From: Leptolyngbyaceae cyanobacterium RM1_1_2
GTDB taxonomy: Bacteria; Cyanobacteriota; Cyanobacteriia; Phormidesmidales; Phormidesmidaceae
Length of the DNA stretch: 64,000 nt
NCBI GenBank assembly: GCA_012032345.1
Contig: JAAUQI010000016.1
Span: forward strand, 24,247-88,246
Direction: 5' to 3'
This document shows, piece by piece, positions 46,397-56,493 of this stretch; position 1 is the stretch's first letter; every line of letters begins with the position of its first letter. Below the pieces are notes generated by a model, which was given only the letters and a program-made list of their open reading frames with translations, had not been told where the DNA came from and ran no database searches. The position numbers and the translations under genes were made by a program.

Positions 46397-47935
46397 ATGT
46401 CTCACTCACCGCTTTCATTTGCCCAGCACTATCACGAACGGACGAAGTATAGTCCCGAAACCCTTGCCGCCAGAGCTAAATCTCTCGACTGGGCCGCTCA
46501 GCCTAGCTCTTACAAGCAATATCCACTGGGCACTCTCATTGACCTCCAGCCCTATCTAGCCGAGATAACGACTGAAGCCGTAGCAAGAGACAAGCAGCTA
46601 CTAGCCCGGTTATCTCGCCTGCTGATTAACACCTATGGACTGACGGCGCGGGTTTCCGGCATGGGGGGTGAGCCGTTTTATCTGAGAGCTGCGCCATCTG
46701 CAGGAGGGCTTTACCCGGCTGAGATCTATTTAATCTCGCGGGGCACTTCGCTGCTGCCTGCCGGACTCTATAACTATCAGGTGCGATCGCACGGACTGAT
46801 GCGCTTTTGGGATGAGCACGTTTGGCAGACTTTGCAAAAAGCCTGCTTCTGGCATCCGGCTCTAGAGCAAACACACTTGGCTTTAGTCATCACCGCCGTG
46901 TTTTTTCGCTCCGCCTGGCGCTATGAAGACCGAGCCTACCGCCGCGTTTTTCTAGACACAGGGCACCTCTTAGGCAACCTAGAACTGGCCGGAGCGCTGG
47001 CGGATTATCGGCCTCACCTGATTGGCGGATTTGCTGACGAGTCTGTCAACCAGCTACTCTACCTAGACGCTAATGAAGAAAACGCGATCGCGGTGGTGGC
47101 GCTGGCTGATTTACTACAGGTCGAGCAAAATCTGCCATCTGGCTGTACAGCCCTGCCCTCGGGCGTTGCCAGCGACTATCCCCGGCTCGCCGACGGTGAG
47201 CTATTGAGCTACTTACACACAGCCACCCAAATTCCAGAGACTGAGGATACCAACTTTTACCGCCAAAAATCACCCCCTGCTCAGGAAAAAACCACGTCTG
47301 ATAAATACAACTTTCCGTTTTGCTTGAAGGCGTCTACCTTAACCAGTTCGATTAGCTGGGGAGAGTCGCTGCAGCAGCTAGAGCAGACGATTTTGCGCCG
47401 TCGATCGACTCGTCGCTACAGCGGCCTTGACTTAAAGTTTGAAGACTTAAAGTCACTGCTGCACTTTGCCTATCAGCCCAAAGACTATGCTGAGCAAGGC
47501 TTAGACCGCCAGCCCGACTATTTTGACCTGAGCCTGATTGAAACCTTCGTCGCGGTTTCATCCGTCGTTGGCTTAGATGAAGGCTGCTACTACTACGCAC
47601 CCCAGGCTGAAGAACTACGGCAGGTACGCTTCAAAAACTTTCGGCGAGATCTGCACTACTTGTGTCTGGGTCAAGATCTGGGTCGAGATGCGGCGGCTGT
47701 GCTTTTTCATACTGCTGACCTCAAAAAGGCGGTCGGGCGCTACGGCGATCGCGCCTATCGCTATCTGCACATGGATGCTGGACACTTAGGCCAGCGGCTA
47801 AACTTGGCGGCTATGCGGCTGGGGCTAGGAGTCAGCGGTATTGCCGGATTTTTTGACGAACAGGTCAATGAAGTTTTAGGCATTCCTGGCGACGAGGCCG
47901 TCCTCTATATCACTACCTTTGGGCAGCCGCGCTAG
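46397..47935 (+). CDS. SagB/ThcOx-type dehydrogenase, two nitroreductase-like halves
   Basis: About 512 residues from the ATG at 46397 (MSHSPLSFAQHYHERTKYSP); an upstream ATG at 46352 is less conserved. The N-half contains LSRLLINTYGLTA, RAAPSAGGLYPAEIYLISRG and a YEDRAYRRVFLDTGHLLGNL block. The C-half starts near EQTILRRRSTRRYSG and repeats YGDRAYRYLHMDAGHLGQRL. These FMN-dependent enzymes oxidise azolines in RiPP biosynthesis or act otherwise. No RiPP precursor or cyclodehydratase is nearby, so a different role is likely. Confidence 0.85.
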   Translation: MSHSPLSFAQHYHERTKYSPETLAARAKSLDWAAQPSSYKQYPLGTLIDLQPYLAEITTEAVARDKQLLARLSRLLINTYGLTARVSGMGGEPFYLRAAPSAGGLYPAEIYLISRGTSLLPAGLYNYQVRSHGLMRFWDEHVWQTLQKACFWHPALEQTHLALVITAVFFRSAWRYEDRAYRRVFLDTGHLLGNLELAGALADYRPHLIGGFADESVNQLLYLDANEENAIAVVALADLLQVEQNLPSGCTALPSGVASDYPRLADGELLSYLHTATQIPETEDTNFYRQKSPPAQEKTTSDKYNFPFCLKASTLTSSISWGESLQQLEQTILRRRSTRRYSGLDLKFEDLKSLLHFAYQPKDYAEQGLDRQPDYFDLSLIETFVAVSSVVGLDEGCYYYAPQAEELRQVRFKNFRRDLHYLCLGQDLGRDAAAVLFHTADLKKAVGRYGDRAYRYLHMDAGHLGQRLNLAAMRLGLGVSGIAGFFDEQVNEVLGIPGDEAVLYITTFGQPR

Positions 47936-48265
47936 GCCAGCTCTCATCAGCGTTACGCATAGTCTTGAGCTAATACTTCCAGAACTTGCAAAACTTTGGG
48001 TCTTAAAATCCAGTATCACTCTCCTTGCGTTTCTCAACCTAATCAGCGTGCTTGACTTCTTCGGCTCTAGATTGCAACCTAACTTTTCACCAACCCAATG
48101 AGCTTCCTTTTACCACTGTTGACGCGATCGCCCAAATACGATAGTCTTCGCGACTAATGCAGCAACTTCACGCTGCAGCGTCCAGACAATTAGCCGCACG
48201 ACTCGAAGCTGCTAGCAACAACTCCGAAAAAAATATGAATCCCTTCAAAAGGGTTAAAGGACTAA
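47936..48265. other. intergenic stretch without a supported gene
   Basis: About 330 bases between the SagB-like gene and the small lipoprotein. One HIP1 site lies near 48124. Short open frames exist but show no ribosome-binding site or similarity. Nothing else was recognised. Confidence 0.5.
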
Positions 48266-48496
48266 ATGATGAAGACAACTCTTACCGTTTTCGCCTTTAT
48301 GAGTGCTGTATTTTTTGTAAGTGGGTGTGAGGTTTCTCATGCACAAGATACTATCTTTTCTGGCACAGTTAATCGAGTTTGGGGAGATGGATTTCAATTA
48401 AATAGCGGTGATCGTTCCATCACGGTTAATTCCTATGATATATGTGGAGACAATAACAAAATCCACAACGTCTATGTCTTCAGCCGCACTATTTGA
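48266..48496 (+). CDS. small lipoprotein-like protein, possibly OB-fold
   Basis: 76 residues; the start MMKTTLTVFAFMSAVFF has AAAGGA upstream. The lipobox VSGC and a hydrophobic core support export as a lipoprotein. The mature part FSGTVNRVWGDGFQLNSGDR then SITVNSYDICGDN resembles bacterial OB-fold stress-protein openings, which usually go on longer. The C-terminus may be truncated. Composition is more AT-rich than its neighbours, hinting at acquired DNA. Confidence 0.5.
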   Translation: MMKTTLTVFAFMSAVFFVSGCEVSHAQDTIFSGTVNRVWGDGFQLNSGDRSITVNSYDICGDNNKIHNVYVFSRTI

Positions 48497-48578
48497 CCCC
48501 ATTTGTAGCTCAAACCCTGGCTTGAACCCTAGAAGTTAAAGTAGAAGTTAAAGGGCATAGCTGAGTACAGAAGCTTGG

Positions 48579-49142
48579 TCAGTCTTGGGCGTCTAAGCCG
48601 CGATACAGCTCGGAAATTGGAAACTTCAGGTTAATACTTTTGAGGATAACCAGCTCCCCTGCCTTGTAAGCTATTGTTTCCCATATGTTCGTGGATGTAC
48701 GGCGATGACACTCTACAGATTGACTCTCCTGAGCGATTAAAACGTATTCTTCCAGAGATTCAAGCTGTCGATAATCATCAAATTTTTTACCCAAGTCGAA
48801 GGTTTGTGTACTGGAAGAAAGAACTTCGGCAATTAGTTCAGGGTACCGCTTAACATAGCGGTCATCTCGGTCACGGGGATCACAGGTGACGAAAGCATCG
48901 GGATAGTAATAAAACTCATCCTGGTAATTGACTTTCACGTTGCCGGAATAGAAACGACATTGGGCGGGGTCGCCGAAGTGGTTGTCAATTAACTTGAGGA
49001 AGTTAAACGTGAGACGATCATGATTATCGCTGCCCCCTGCTATCGCATAGACCAAGCCACATCGATATTCGTGACGAACGAGGCTTTGACGTTCTATGTC
49101 TAGATATTCTTCGGGGCTGACGTAGTACGGAACGGCAATCAT
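48579..49142 (-). CDS. Uma2-family restriction-like nuclease
   Basis: 187 residues starting MIAVPYYVSPEEYLDIERQS, with VRHEYRCGLVYAIAGGSD, FYSGNVKVNYQDEFYYYPDA (PD of the fold) and PELIAEVLSSSTQTFDLGKK (E-x-x). It is the full-length DUF820 fold. The upstream leader and start are repeated at 25111-25156, where an internally deleted copy exists. Uma2 proteins are abundant, mobile-like gene families in cyanobacteria with an uncertain biological role. Confidence 0.85.
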   Translation of the reverse strand: MIAVPYYVSPEEYLDIERQSLVRHEYRCGLVYAIAGGSDNHDRLTFNFLKLIDNHFGDPAQCRFYSGNVKVNYQDEFYYYPDAFVTCDPRDRDDRYVKRYPELIAEVLSSSTQTFDLGKKFDDYRQLESLEEYVLIAQESQSVECHRRTSTNIWETIAYKAGELVILKSINLKFPISELYRGLDAQD

Positions 49143-49197
49143 GGGTTTTGTCTTTTGCAGACAGTTTGGTTGGTTTTATTGTAGCCGCGCTAAAGCT

Positions 49198-49839
49198 TCA
49201 GCGACGGCGCTCTTGGAGCTTGCGGTAGACCGTCTTGAGGTCAACCTTGTGATGAGATAGCGCCACTAGCGTGTGATAAAACAAATCTGCCACTTCCCCG
49301 GCGATTTCATCCGCGTCGTCATCTTTGCAAGCCATCACCACTTCTGCCGCCTCTTCGCCAATTTTTTTCAGGATCTTATTATCCCCCCCGGCAAACAGCT
49401 TATTGGTATAAGAGCCTTCTCTGGGGCGATCGCGGCGATCGCAAATTACTGCAAACACCTGAGATAGCGTATCAGCAGGCGGCGGCTGGATCTCACCGTC
49501 AACCTGATGAAAGCAGCTGCGCTCTCCTGTATGGCAGGCCACATCCCCCACCTGCTCAACCGTCACCAGCAGCGCGTCGCTGTCGCAGTCATAGCGGATA
49601 GCGCGCACCTGCTGCAAATGCCCAGAGGTGGCCCCCTTATGCCAGAGCTGCTGACGCGATCGGCTCCAAAACCAGGTGTTTCCCGTTGCCAGCGTCTTTT
49701 GCAGCGACTCCCGGTTCATCCAGGCCAGCATCAGCACCGTGCCGTCCAGGTAATCTTGCACAATAGCCGGAACCAGCCCCTGATCGCTATAGCGAATCTG
49801 GTCTAGAGGTACAGCCGAGGTCAGCGGAGAGGAAATCAT
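49198..49839 (-). CDS. hisIE: bifunctional phosphoribosyl-AMP cyclohydrolase/phosphoribosyl-ATP pyrophosphatase
   Basis: 213 residues. The HisI half (about 12-110) contains [39 protein letters not shown] and the metal-binding [20 protein letters not shown]. The HisE half contains [20 protein letters not shown] and [20 protein letters not shown] with the conserved Glu/Asp cluster. It catalyses steps 2 and 3 of histidine biosynthesis. It stands alone here. Confidence 0.95.
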   Translation of the reverse strand: MISSPLTSAVPLDQIRYSDQGLVPAIVQDYLDGTVLMLAWMNRESLQKTLATGNTWFWSRSRQQLWHKGATSGHLQQVRAIRYDCDSDALLVTVEQVGDVACHTGERSCFHQVDGEIQPPPADTLSQVFAVICDRRDRPREGSYTNKLFAGGDNKILKKIGEEAAEVVMACKDDDADEIAGEVADLFYHTLVALSHHKVDLKTVYRKLQERRR

Positions 49840-49959
49840 AGCAGCGCGGTTGAAAGTTATCCTGCAGCCACGGTATCACTTTGATGCTCTGAAATTGACC
49901 CACCAGAAACCGAGCCGCCACAGCTTAAGATAAGGAGGGTTGGCAGTTGGGAGCAGGCG

Positions 49960-50895
49960 ATGCGGATTTTAGTCATGGGCGGTACCCGCTTTATTGGGGT
50001 TTACCTGACGCAAATATTGGTAGAGCAGGGCCATGAGGTCGTGCTGTTTAACCGGGGCAATCAGCCCGCTCCGGTGGATGGCATTGAGCAGATTCAAGGC
50101 GATCGCAAAGATATCACGCAGCTTAAAGCCAAACTTGCAGACGCATATTTTGACGTCGTTTTTGACAACAACGGGCGCGAACTCAGCGACACCCAGCCTC
50201 TAGTCGAAATCTTTCAGGACAAGCTACAGCACTTTGTCTACGTCAGCTCCGCCGGGGTCTATCAAAAGTCTGAGCAGATGCCCCACATTGAAGGCGACGC
50301 CGTAGATCCCAACAGCCGCCACAAAGGTAAGTTTGCCACTGAAGCCTACCTCAAAGCTCAAGGCGTCCCCTTTACCTCCGTGCGTCCCGTCTATATCTAT
50401 GGGCCGCAAAACTACAACGATCTAGAAGCCTGGTTTTTTGATCGCATTGTCCGTGATCGCCCGGTGCCGATTCCTGGTGACGGCATGGCGCTGACCCAGC
50501 TAGGCCATGTGCAAGATCTAGCCCAGGCGATGGCGGCGGTGCTGGGCAATGCTAACGCGATCGGGCAAATCTATAATATTTCTGGCGAAAAGGCCGTAAC
50601 CTTTGACGGCTTGGCTCGGGCCTGTGCTGAGGCTGCAGGCAGGTCGCCTGAGAGCTTACAGATTGTTCACTACGACCCCAAGCAGTTTGACTTTGGCAAG
50701 GGCAAAGCTTTCCCCATGCGGGTGCAGCATTTCTTTACGTCTATTCACAAGGCCAAGACCGACCTCAACTGGCAGCCCACTTTTGATTTAGTCAGTGGCT
50801 TAAAAGATTCTTTCCAGCACGACTATCTCGCCAGTAACCGCGATCGCGCCGAGATTGATTTCTCCACCGACGAGGAGATTCTGCAGCAGCGCTGA
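49960..50895 (+). CDS. CSP41-like atypical SDR/NAD-dependent epimerase family protein
   Basis: 311 residues. The Rossmann motif MRILVMGGTRFIGVYLTQIL is close to the N-terminus, with FVYVSSAGVYQKSEQMPH and VRPVYIYGPQNYNDLEAWFF. The sequence resembles CSP41 homologues of cyanobacteria and plastids, which bind RNA or ribosomes and lack the classical YxxxK active site; here the Tyr is followed by QKSE. A role in RNA or ribosome metabolism is inferred. Start at 49960 with upstream AAGGAGG. Confidence 0.85.
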   Translation: MRILVMGGTRFIGVYLTQILVEQGHEVVLFNRGNQPAPVDGIEQIQGDRKDITQLKAKLADAYFDVVFDNNGRELSDTQPLVEIFQDKLQHFVYVSSAGVYQKSEQMPHIEGDAVDPNSRHKGKFATEAYLKAQGVPFTSVRPVYIYGPQNYNDLEAWFFDRIVRDRPVPIPGDGMALTQLGHVQDLAQAMAAVLGNANAIGQIYNISGEKAVTFDGLARACAEAAGRSPESLQIVHYDPKQFDFGKGKAFPMRVQHFFTSIHKAKTDLNWQPTFDLVSGLKDSFQHDYLASNRDRAEIDFSTDEEILQQR

Positions 50896-51047
50896 AGCTC
50901 TGTCAAAACTTTTTCAAGGCAGTATCCCTCTCTTGGGGCAGTCTACAGTTATTTGCCTCTACGCTAGGCTAAATGCAGACTATTCGCATTTACCCAAAAA
51001 AATACTTAAATTAACGCTTCAGGTTCTTGACCCTTCAAATTCCCACT

Positions 51048-52597
51048 ATGTCTACCCAGCAGCCCGATATTCTATTTTTAGTTCTCGATACCCAGAGAGC
51101 CGATCGCCTATCCTGCTACGGCTACGATCAGCCTACCTCGCCTCAGCTTGATGCTTTAGCTGCTGAGCGACGGTGTTTAACAATGCGATCGCCGCTGCCC
51201 AGTGGACGGTGCCTTCCCATGCTTCGATGTTCACAGGGTTGTACCCGTCTGAGCATCAGATGTTTCAGTCTTACTCGGTGATGTCAGAGCAGGTAGAAAC
51301 CCTGGCTGAGCGCCTGCAGCGGGGGGGATACTACACCGCTGGCTTTTGCAACAATCCCCTAGTCGGCGTTATCAATAACGGCCTGCGGCGTGGCTTCTAT
51401 AGCTTTTTAAACTACAGCGGCCTGCTAACCTCACGCCCTAACCAGGCTGGCAAGTCACCGGGCCTAGTCGGGCGCTACCGCCAGTTTTTTAAGGGGGTGT
51501 TGGCAAAATTTCTCAACCGGGTGCAGGATGCCTTTGCCCGCTCTGATACGCTGCTGGCGCTGTCGTTTACGCCGCTGATGGTGCCGCTGTGGCAGACGGC
51601 GCTGAGCTTTAAGGGCAACACGGCCAAATCTCTAGAAGATACCGCCAGCTTATTGATTGAGCGCCAGGGCATCCAGCCCCAGCAGCCGATTTTTGCCTTT
51701 GTTAATCTGATGGGCACCCACATGCCCTACCATCCTCCCCGTGCCTACATTGAGCAGTTTGCCCCCCATGTGCTACAAGACCGCGACGCCCGCAACTTTT
51801 TGCAGCGCTTTAACAGCGACGTCTACGGCTGGCTAGCGCCGCTGACCGGAGCGCTAGACCAGCAGCAAAAGAAAACCCTAGACGGCATGTATGACGCTGA
51901 AGTTGCCCATCAGGATATGCAGTTGGGTCACTTTTTTGAGCAGCTCCGGCAGTCGGGGCGGCTAGATCAGACGCTGGTGATTATCTGTGCCGACCACGGT
52001 GAACATCTAGGCGAAAAGCAGCTCATGGGCCACAGCCTCTCTATTTACAATGAGCTGGTGCAGGTGCCGCTGATTATTCGTGATCCAGACAACCAATTAT
52101 CCCAGGGCACTCAGGTGAAGCAGGTGGTGTCTACCCGCCGTCTGTTTCATACGGCGCTGGCGGCGGCGGGGCTGGCGACTGACCAAGAAGCGGCTCTGAG
52201 CCTGACACGCTCTAGCGGCCCGACTGCTGAGCATGTTTTTTCAGAAGCGGTGCCGCCGCAAAACGTGGTCAACCTGATGCAAAAACGACAGCCGGATCTG
52301 GTACGCGATCGCGCTTGCGATCAGCCCCGACGAGCGGTTTGGCTGGGCCGACATAAGCTCATTAAAACGGGCTGCGATCGAGTCGAACTCTACGACGTAG
52401 TAGAAGATCCCGGCGAAGACCTCAACCTTAGCGACATTTTGCCGGAGAACGTAGAGGTATTGCAGGAATGTCTGCAGGCTCTTGTGGGCGATCGCTCTGC
52501 GGCAGCCGCTGTTGCCGCCGTTACCGCCCGTGCCCCCGGATTTGACGATCCTGAAGTGCAGCGACGCCTGCAGGAGCTAGGCTATTTGGAGGACTAA
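51048..52597 (+). CDS. sulfatase/phosphohydrolase of the alkaline-phosphatase superfamily, frameshifted
   Basis: The first frame from 51048 (MSTQQPDILFLVLDTQRADR) has the metal-binding Asp. The second, from about 51165 on, continues TVFNNAIAAAQWTVPSHASM and FTGLYPSEHQMFQ. The nucleophile position of the sulfatase C/S-x-P-x-R motif is replaced by TVPSHASMF, with Thr as probable nucleophile. NLMGTHMPYH, ICADHGEHLGEKQLMGH and VYDVVEDPGEDLNL-like tail segments complete it. Total about 516 residues. The offset equals one missing base at GAGCGACGG near 51168. Substrate is unknown. Confidence 0.82.
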
Positions 52598-52887
52598 TAT
52601 GTAGGTCTATGTGCCTCTGGCTTTCGATAGACTGTTCAGCCTGAGCAGAATGGGGCTGCAGACAGAGGGCCAGGGCGTTGAAGAAGCCTATGATGAACTC
52701 ATCAGCGTCAGACAGCATTCAAGGCCACCTAAAGGCTGCGGCACTGTCTGAGATTTAGCAGATTACTGCGATCGCCTGCTGGCCGTTGTTTCTATGTCAG
52801 ACCCCATTATATGAATCCAGGATTGCTTATTATTTAATCCTGGCCTATGTTTTCTTCAGCTCCGGCTTTCTTAGTCAAAGTCCGGTG

Positions 52888-52911
52888 GGGCACCTCTGGG
52901 GGTGCCCTTTT
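52888..52911 (+). terminator. hairpin with T-run after the sulfatase gene
   Basis: GGGCACC pairs with GGTGCCC and is followed by TTTT. It lies about 290 bases after the sulfatase stop and 45 bases before the end of argB. The 52598-52955 gap otherwise holds no recognisable gene. Confidence 0.6.
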
Positions 52912-52955
52912 AAAGTTTTTGAGTGTTTTGGGCTGTACCTGCTTGTCTTTAGCCA

Positions 52956-53849
52956 TTAGACGCTGTATTTTGACGCTACGATCATCGATCCCATGCCTGA
53001 GTCAGTAAAAATCTCCAGCAGCAGGGCGTGGGGAATGCGGCCATCCGCGATCGTGGCCGATCGTACACCTTGAGCCAGCGATCGCACGCAGCAGGTAACT
53101 TTGGGAATCATACCGCCAGCGACAGTGCCGTCTTCGATTAGCTGTCGGGCCTCTTGAATATTCAGCCGGGGGATCAGCGTCGCCGGATCTTTGTAGTCGC
53201 GTAAAATGCCTGCTGTATCGGTTAGCAGCACCAGTTTTTCGGCATTCAGGGCCGCCGCTAGCTCACCTGCTACGGTGTCGGCGTTGATGTTGTAAGCCTG
53301 ACCGTTTTCATCTGCTGCCACGCTGGAGATCACGGGCACATAGCCAGCTTCTACTAGCGACTTCACCACCCGAGCGTCAATGCTGTTAACCTCTCCGACA
53401 AAGCCAACCCCGGCATCTCCTTGAGGACGGGCCTTGATCAGGTCGCCGTCTTTGCCACACAGTCCCACAGCCGAGCCGCCTGCCTGATTAATTAGCGATA
53501 CCAGCTCTTTGTTGACGCGCCCCACCAGCACCATTTCCACCACGTCCATTGTGGGGGCATCGGTGACGCGCAGACCGTTCTTAAACTGGGGTTCGATGCC
53601 GAGCTTGGTCAGCCAGGTATTGATCTCAGGGCCGCCGCCGTGAACGACTACAGGACGAATGCCGACGCAGGTCAGAAACACTACGTCACGGATGACTTTG
53701 GCTTTAAGGCTGCTGTCTTTCATGGCTGCGCCGCCGTATTTAACCACGACGGTTTGGCCGCGAAACTGCTGCAGATAAGGCAGGGCTTCGCTGAGGACAC
53801 GGACGCGGGTAGCGTCGGCTTCGACAATATATTCGCTTTCGTTGAGCAT
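52956..53849 (-). CDS. argB: acetylglutamate kinase ArgB
   Basis: 297 residues. The amino-acid-kinase fold includes [56 protein letters not shown] and [24 protein letters not shown]-responsive N-terminal helix precedes ([20 protein letters not shown]). It phosphorylates N-acetylglutamate in arginine synthesis and is usually controlled by PII and arginine in cyanobacteria. Start at the ATG of MLNESEYIV. Confidence 0.96.
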   Translation of the reverse strand: MLNESEYIVEADATRVRVLSEALPYLQQFRGQTVVVKYGGAAMKDSSLKAKVIRDVVFLTCVGIRPVVVHGGGPEINTWLTKLGIEPQFKNGLRVTDAPTMDVVEMVLVGRVNKELVSLINQAGGSAVGLCGKDGDLIKARPQGDAGVGFVGEVNSIDARVVKSLVEAGYVPVISSVAADENGQAYNINADTVAGELAAALNAEKLVLLTDTAGILRDYKDPATLIPRLNIQEARQLIEDGTVAGGMIPKVTCCVRSLAQGVRSATIADGRIPHALLLEIFTDSGMGSMIVASKYSV

Positions 53850-53983
53850 AGATTCACAGGGCCACTATTTGAAGGAGCAGAAATCAGGATGTGCAAAACC
53901 GTTCGTTATCTTAATAGACTGTCAAGAATTTTTTCAGGGTTTTTAAACACATTCAAGAAACCACATTACAACTTCACTGCATC

Positions 53984-54088
53984 AGTTCGTAGTTAGCGCT
54001 TTAGCGCTAAGGCACCGTCTATCAGTCCTGATTCAGCGCCAAAGCACCGTCTATCAGTCCTGATTCAGCGCTTCAGCGCTGACTACTA
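53984..54088. repeat. AGCGCTT-type inverted-repeat element with a 32-bp tandem duplication
   Basis: Outer inverted segments are TAGTTAGCGCTTTAGCGCTAA and TTCAGCGCTTCAGCGCTGAC-TACTA. Between them a 32-base unit containing GCACCGTCTATCAGTCCTGA starts at 54012 and again at 54044. It lies between aroK and argB, in the argB leader side. Same family as 24571-24688 and 63664-63724. Confidence 0.7.
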
Positions 54089-54095
54089 GCCGCGC

Positions 54096-54701
54096 TTAGT
54101 TCTCATTGGCGGTGTTTGGTGGTTCGATGCCGTGGATGATAATTTCGGGCGGCGTGGTCGGCACGGGATTTTCGAGGATGAGCTGGTGGACAGCGATCAG
54201 GGCGGCATCGGCAACGGTTGTGGGGGACTGCTGGGCGCTGATGGCAACGCGCACGTCGGCTTGGGCATAGAGTTTTTGCCGCTGCTGATTCAGGGTTTGG
54301 AGCTGGTCGATCCAGTCTGATCTTTGCAGCAGGGGGCGCTGGGTGTCGCCTTGCAGTCGGGTTTGCAGCAGAGCCAGGGGCACATCTAGCCAGATGACGA
54401 TGCCGTGGTGCAGGTAGCTCCAGTTTTTGGGCTGGGTGACGATACCGCCGCCGGTGGCAACAACCAAGCGGGTATAGGGAGCTACCTGGCTAAGAACCTG
54501 AGTTTCGAGCTGGCGAAAGGCGGATTCTCCGTCTTGATCAAAAATTTGCGGGATGGTTTGCTGGGTAGCCTGTTCGATCAGGGCATCGGTGTCAGCAAAA
54601 CGATAGCCGAGCTTTTTGGCGATGATTTTACCGACGGTGGTTTTGCCTGTGCCCATCATGCCAATCAGGTAAAGACTGGTGCCTTTGAGAAGATCGCTCA
54701 C
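54096..54701 (-). CDS. aroK: shikimate kinase AroK
   Basis: 201 residues. The P-loop GMMGTGKTTVGKIIAKKLG, DTDALIEQ, VATGGGIV and QTRLQGDTQRPLLQ (lid) show an active shikimate kinase for aromatic amino acid synthesis. An atypical tail of about 25 residues (ENPVPTTPPEIIIHGIEPPN) follows the core. It lies about 100 bases before the argB-side repeat element. Confidence 0.95.
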   Translation of the reverse strand: MSDLLKGTSLYLIGMMGTGKTTVGKIIAKKLGYRFADTDALIEQATQQTIPQIFDQDGESAFRQLETQVLSQVAPYTRLVVATGGGIVTQPKNWSYLHHGIVIWLDVPLALLQTRLQGDTQRPLLQRSDWIDQLQTLNQQRQKLYAQADVRVAISAQQSPTTVADAALIAVHQLILENPVPTTPPEIIIHGIEPPNTANEN

Positions 54702-54807
54702 GGTTAAATAGGGGTGAATAGCTGCCGTCTAATATTGTCTAGTGTTTTGTCAAGTGCTGCTAAGCTGCGAGGGCTAGGGGTTGATCCTGAGGAAATGTAG
54801 CTGAGAT

Positions 54808-56493
54808 TTAGCGTCTAGTCCTAGCAATTTGCCAGCTGAGCAAAACCACAGGCAGCAGCCCCACCAGCAAAATCATCAGGGCCGGAGCCGCTGCTTCTAT
54901 TAGCCGCTCATCTGCTGCATACTGATAAACTCGCACCGCCAGCGTGTCAAAGTTAAAAGGCCGCATCACGATTGTGGCAGGTAGCTCCTTCATCACATCC
55001 ACAAATACCAGCATCACCGCCGTCATCAGGCTACTCCACAGCAGCGGCGCATGAACTTCTCTGAGGGTTTCAGCTGGAGTATAGCCCAAGCTACGGGCGG
55101 CGTTGTCCAAGCTAGGGCGAATCTTAGCCAGCCCCGACTCGACTGACCCCAAAGACACGGCCAAAAATCTGACTAAATAGGCAAACACCAACGCTGCGAC
55201 CGTGCCGCTAAAAATTAGTCCGGGTGATGTTCCCGTTAAGGCTCCTATCCAGCCAGCGATCGCCCGGTCTAGCTGCGTCACCGGAATCAAAATTCCTACT
55301 GCAATGACCGAACCCGGCACTGCATACCCCATTGACGCAATCTGTACCCCAAAGCCGATCAGCAAACTGCGCTGTAGTCGCGCTCCATAGGCCAGCAGCA
55401 GCGACACCAACACAGCCACCCCCGCCGTCATCACCGCCAGCAGAATGCTGTGATAGGCTAGGCCAACGAAGCTGTTGTCTAATGTCTCATCAGCGTGGCG
55501 AATAGTCATATTCAGCAGTAAGCCCCCCGGCAGCAGCAACCCCAGGGCAATTGGTATCAGACAGGCAAAAAAAGCCAAGGGCGATCGCCAGTCTCGCAAA
55601 TAATAGGCCGATGCCTGCTGTTGACTGCCGCTCTGGTAGTAGCGTGCCTGCCGCCGCGACCAGCGCTCCAGCAAAATCAGCCCCAAAATAAACAGCATTA
55701 GCATTGCTGCTAGCTGGGCGGCGGCTACTCGCTCTCCCATGCCAAACCAGGTGCGGTAAATGCCTGTAGTAAACGTGCCGACCCCAAAATACTGCACGGT
55801 ACCAAAATCGTTCAGCGTTTCCATTAGCGCCAGGGATAGGCCCGTCGTGATCGCAGGTCGAGCTAGGGGTAGTGCTACTGTAAAAAAGCTGCGCCAAGGC
55901 CCGCAGCCTAGAGAGCGGCTGGCCTCTAACGTTACTGTAGACTGCTCTAAAAAGGCTACTCGACTCAGCATATAGACGTAGGGATAGAGGGTAAGGCTCA
56001 GCATGGCGATCGCGCCGCCAATTGAGCGCACATTGGGGAACCAGTAGTCAGTTGCACTTTGCCAGCCAAACAGCGATCGCAGCAGCGTTTGTACCGGGCC
56101 AAAATATTCCAAAAAGTCTGTATAGGTATAGGCCAGCAGATAAGCCGGTGCCGCCAGAGGTAACAGCAGCGCCCACTCAAACACGCGCCTGCCCGGAAAT
56201 CGACAAACGGTTACCAGCCAGGCTGTCCCAATTCCCAGCGTCAAGACCCCAGCCGAAACGCCTAATAGCAACCCTAAAGAATTAGTAATGTAGGTAGTCA
56301 ACACTGTAGAAGACAGGTGCTGCCAAATCGCCCCGGCTGGCGCAAAAATGCTGCCCAAAACCACCAAAATCGGCAGGGCTACCAGGCAGGCAATCAGTAA
56401 AACGGCCAGACTCCAGCCGTTAAAGCGCAACCGACCTGCCCAGGTTCGCACCCGTTTTGCAAATTGATGGGATTGTGGCTTGATTGAAGACAT
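54808..56493 (-). CDS. Fe3+ ABC transporter permease (FutB/FbpB-like, two modules)
   Basis: 561 residues with two BPD_transp_1 modules. The first includes EWALLLPLAAPAYLLAYTYT and the EAA-type loop TLEASRSLGCGPWRSFFTVA. The second includes RPSLDNAARSLGYTPAETLR (EAA loop) and a terminal membrane block. The double-length form is typical of cyanobacterial Fut permeases. No binding protein or ATPase gene is adjacent. Confidence 0.85.
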   Translation of the reverse strand: MSSIKPQSHQFAKRVRTWAGRLRFNGWSLAVLLIACLVALPILVVLGSIFAPAGAIWQHLSSTVLTTYITNSLGLLLGVSAGVLTLGIGTAWLVTVCRFPGRRVFEWALLLPLAAPAYLLAYTYTDFLEYFGPVQTLLRSLFGWQSATDYWFPNVRSIGGAIAMLSLTLYPYVYMLSRVAFLEQSTVTLEASRSLGCGPWRSFFTVALPLARPAITTGLSLALMETLNDFGTVQYFGVGTFTTGIYRTWFGMGERVAAAQLAAMLMLFILGLILLERWSRRQARYYQSGSQQQASAYYLRDWRSPLAFFACLIPIALGLLLPGGLLLNMTIRHADETLDNSFVGLAYHSILLAVMTAGVAVLVSLLLAYGARLQRSLLIGFGVQIASMGYAVPGSVIAVGILIPVTQLDRAIAGWIGALTGTSPGLIFSGTVAALVFAYLVRFLAVSLGSVESGLAKIRPSLDNAARSLGYTPAETLREVHAPLLWSSLMTAVMLVFVDVMKELPATIVMRPFNFDTLAVRVYQYAADERLIEAAAPALMILLVGLLPVVLLSWQIARTRR

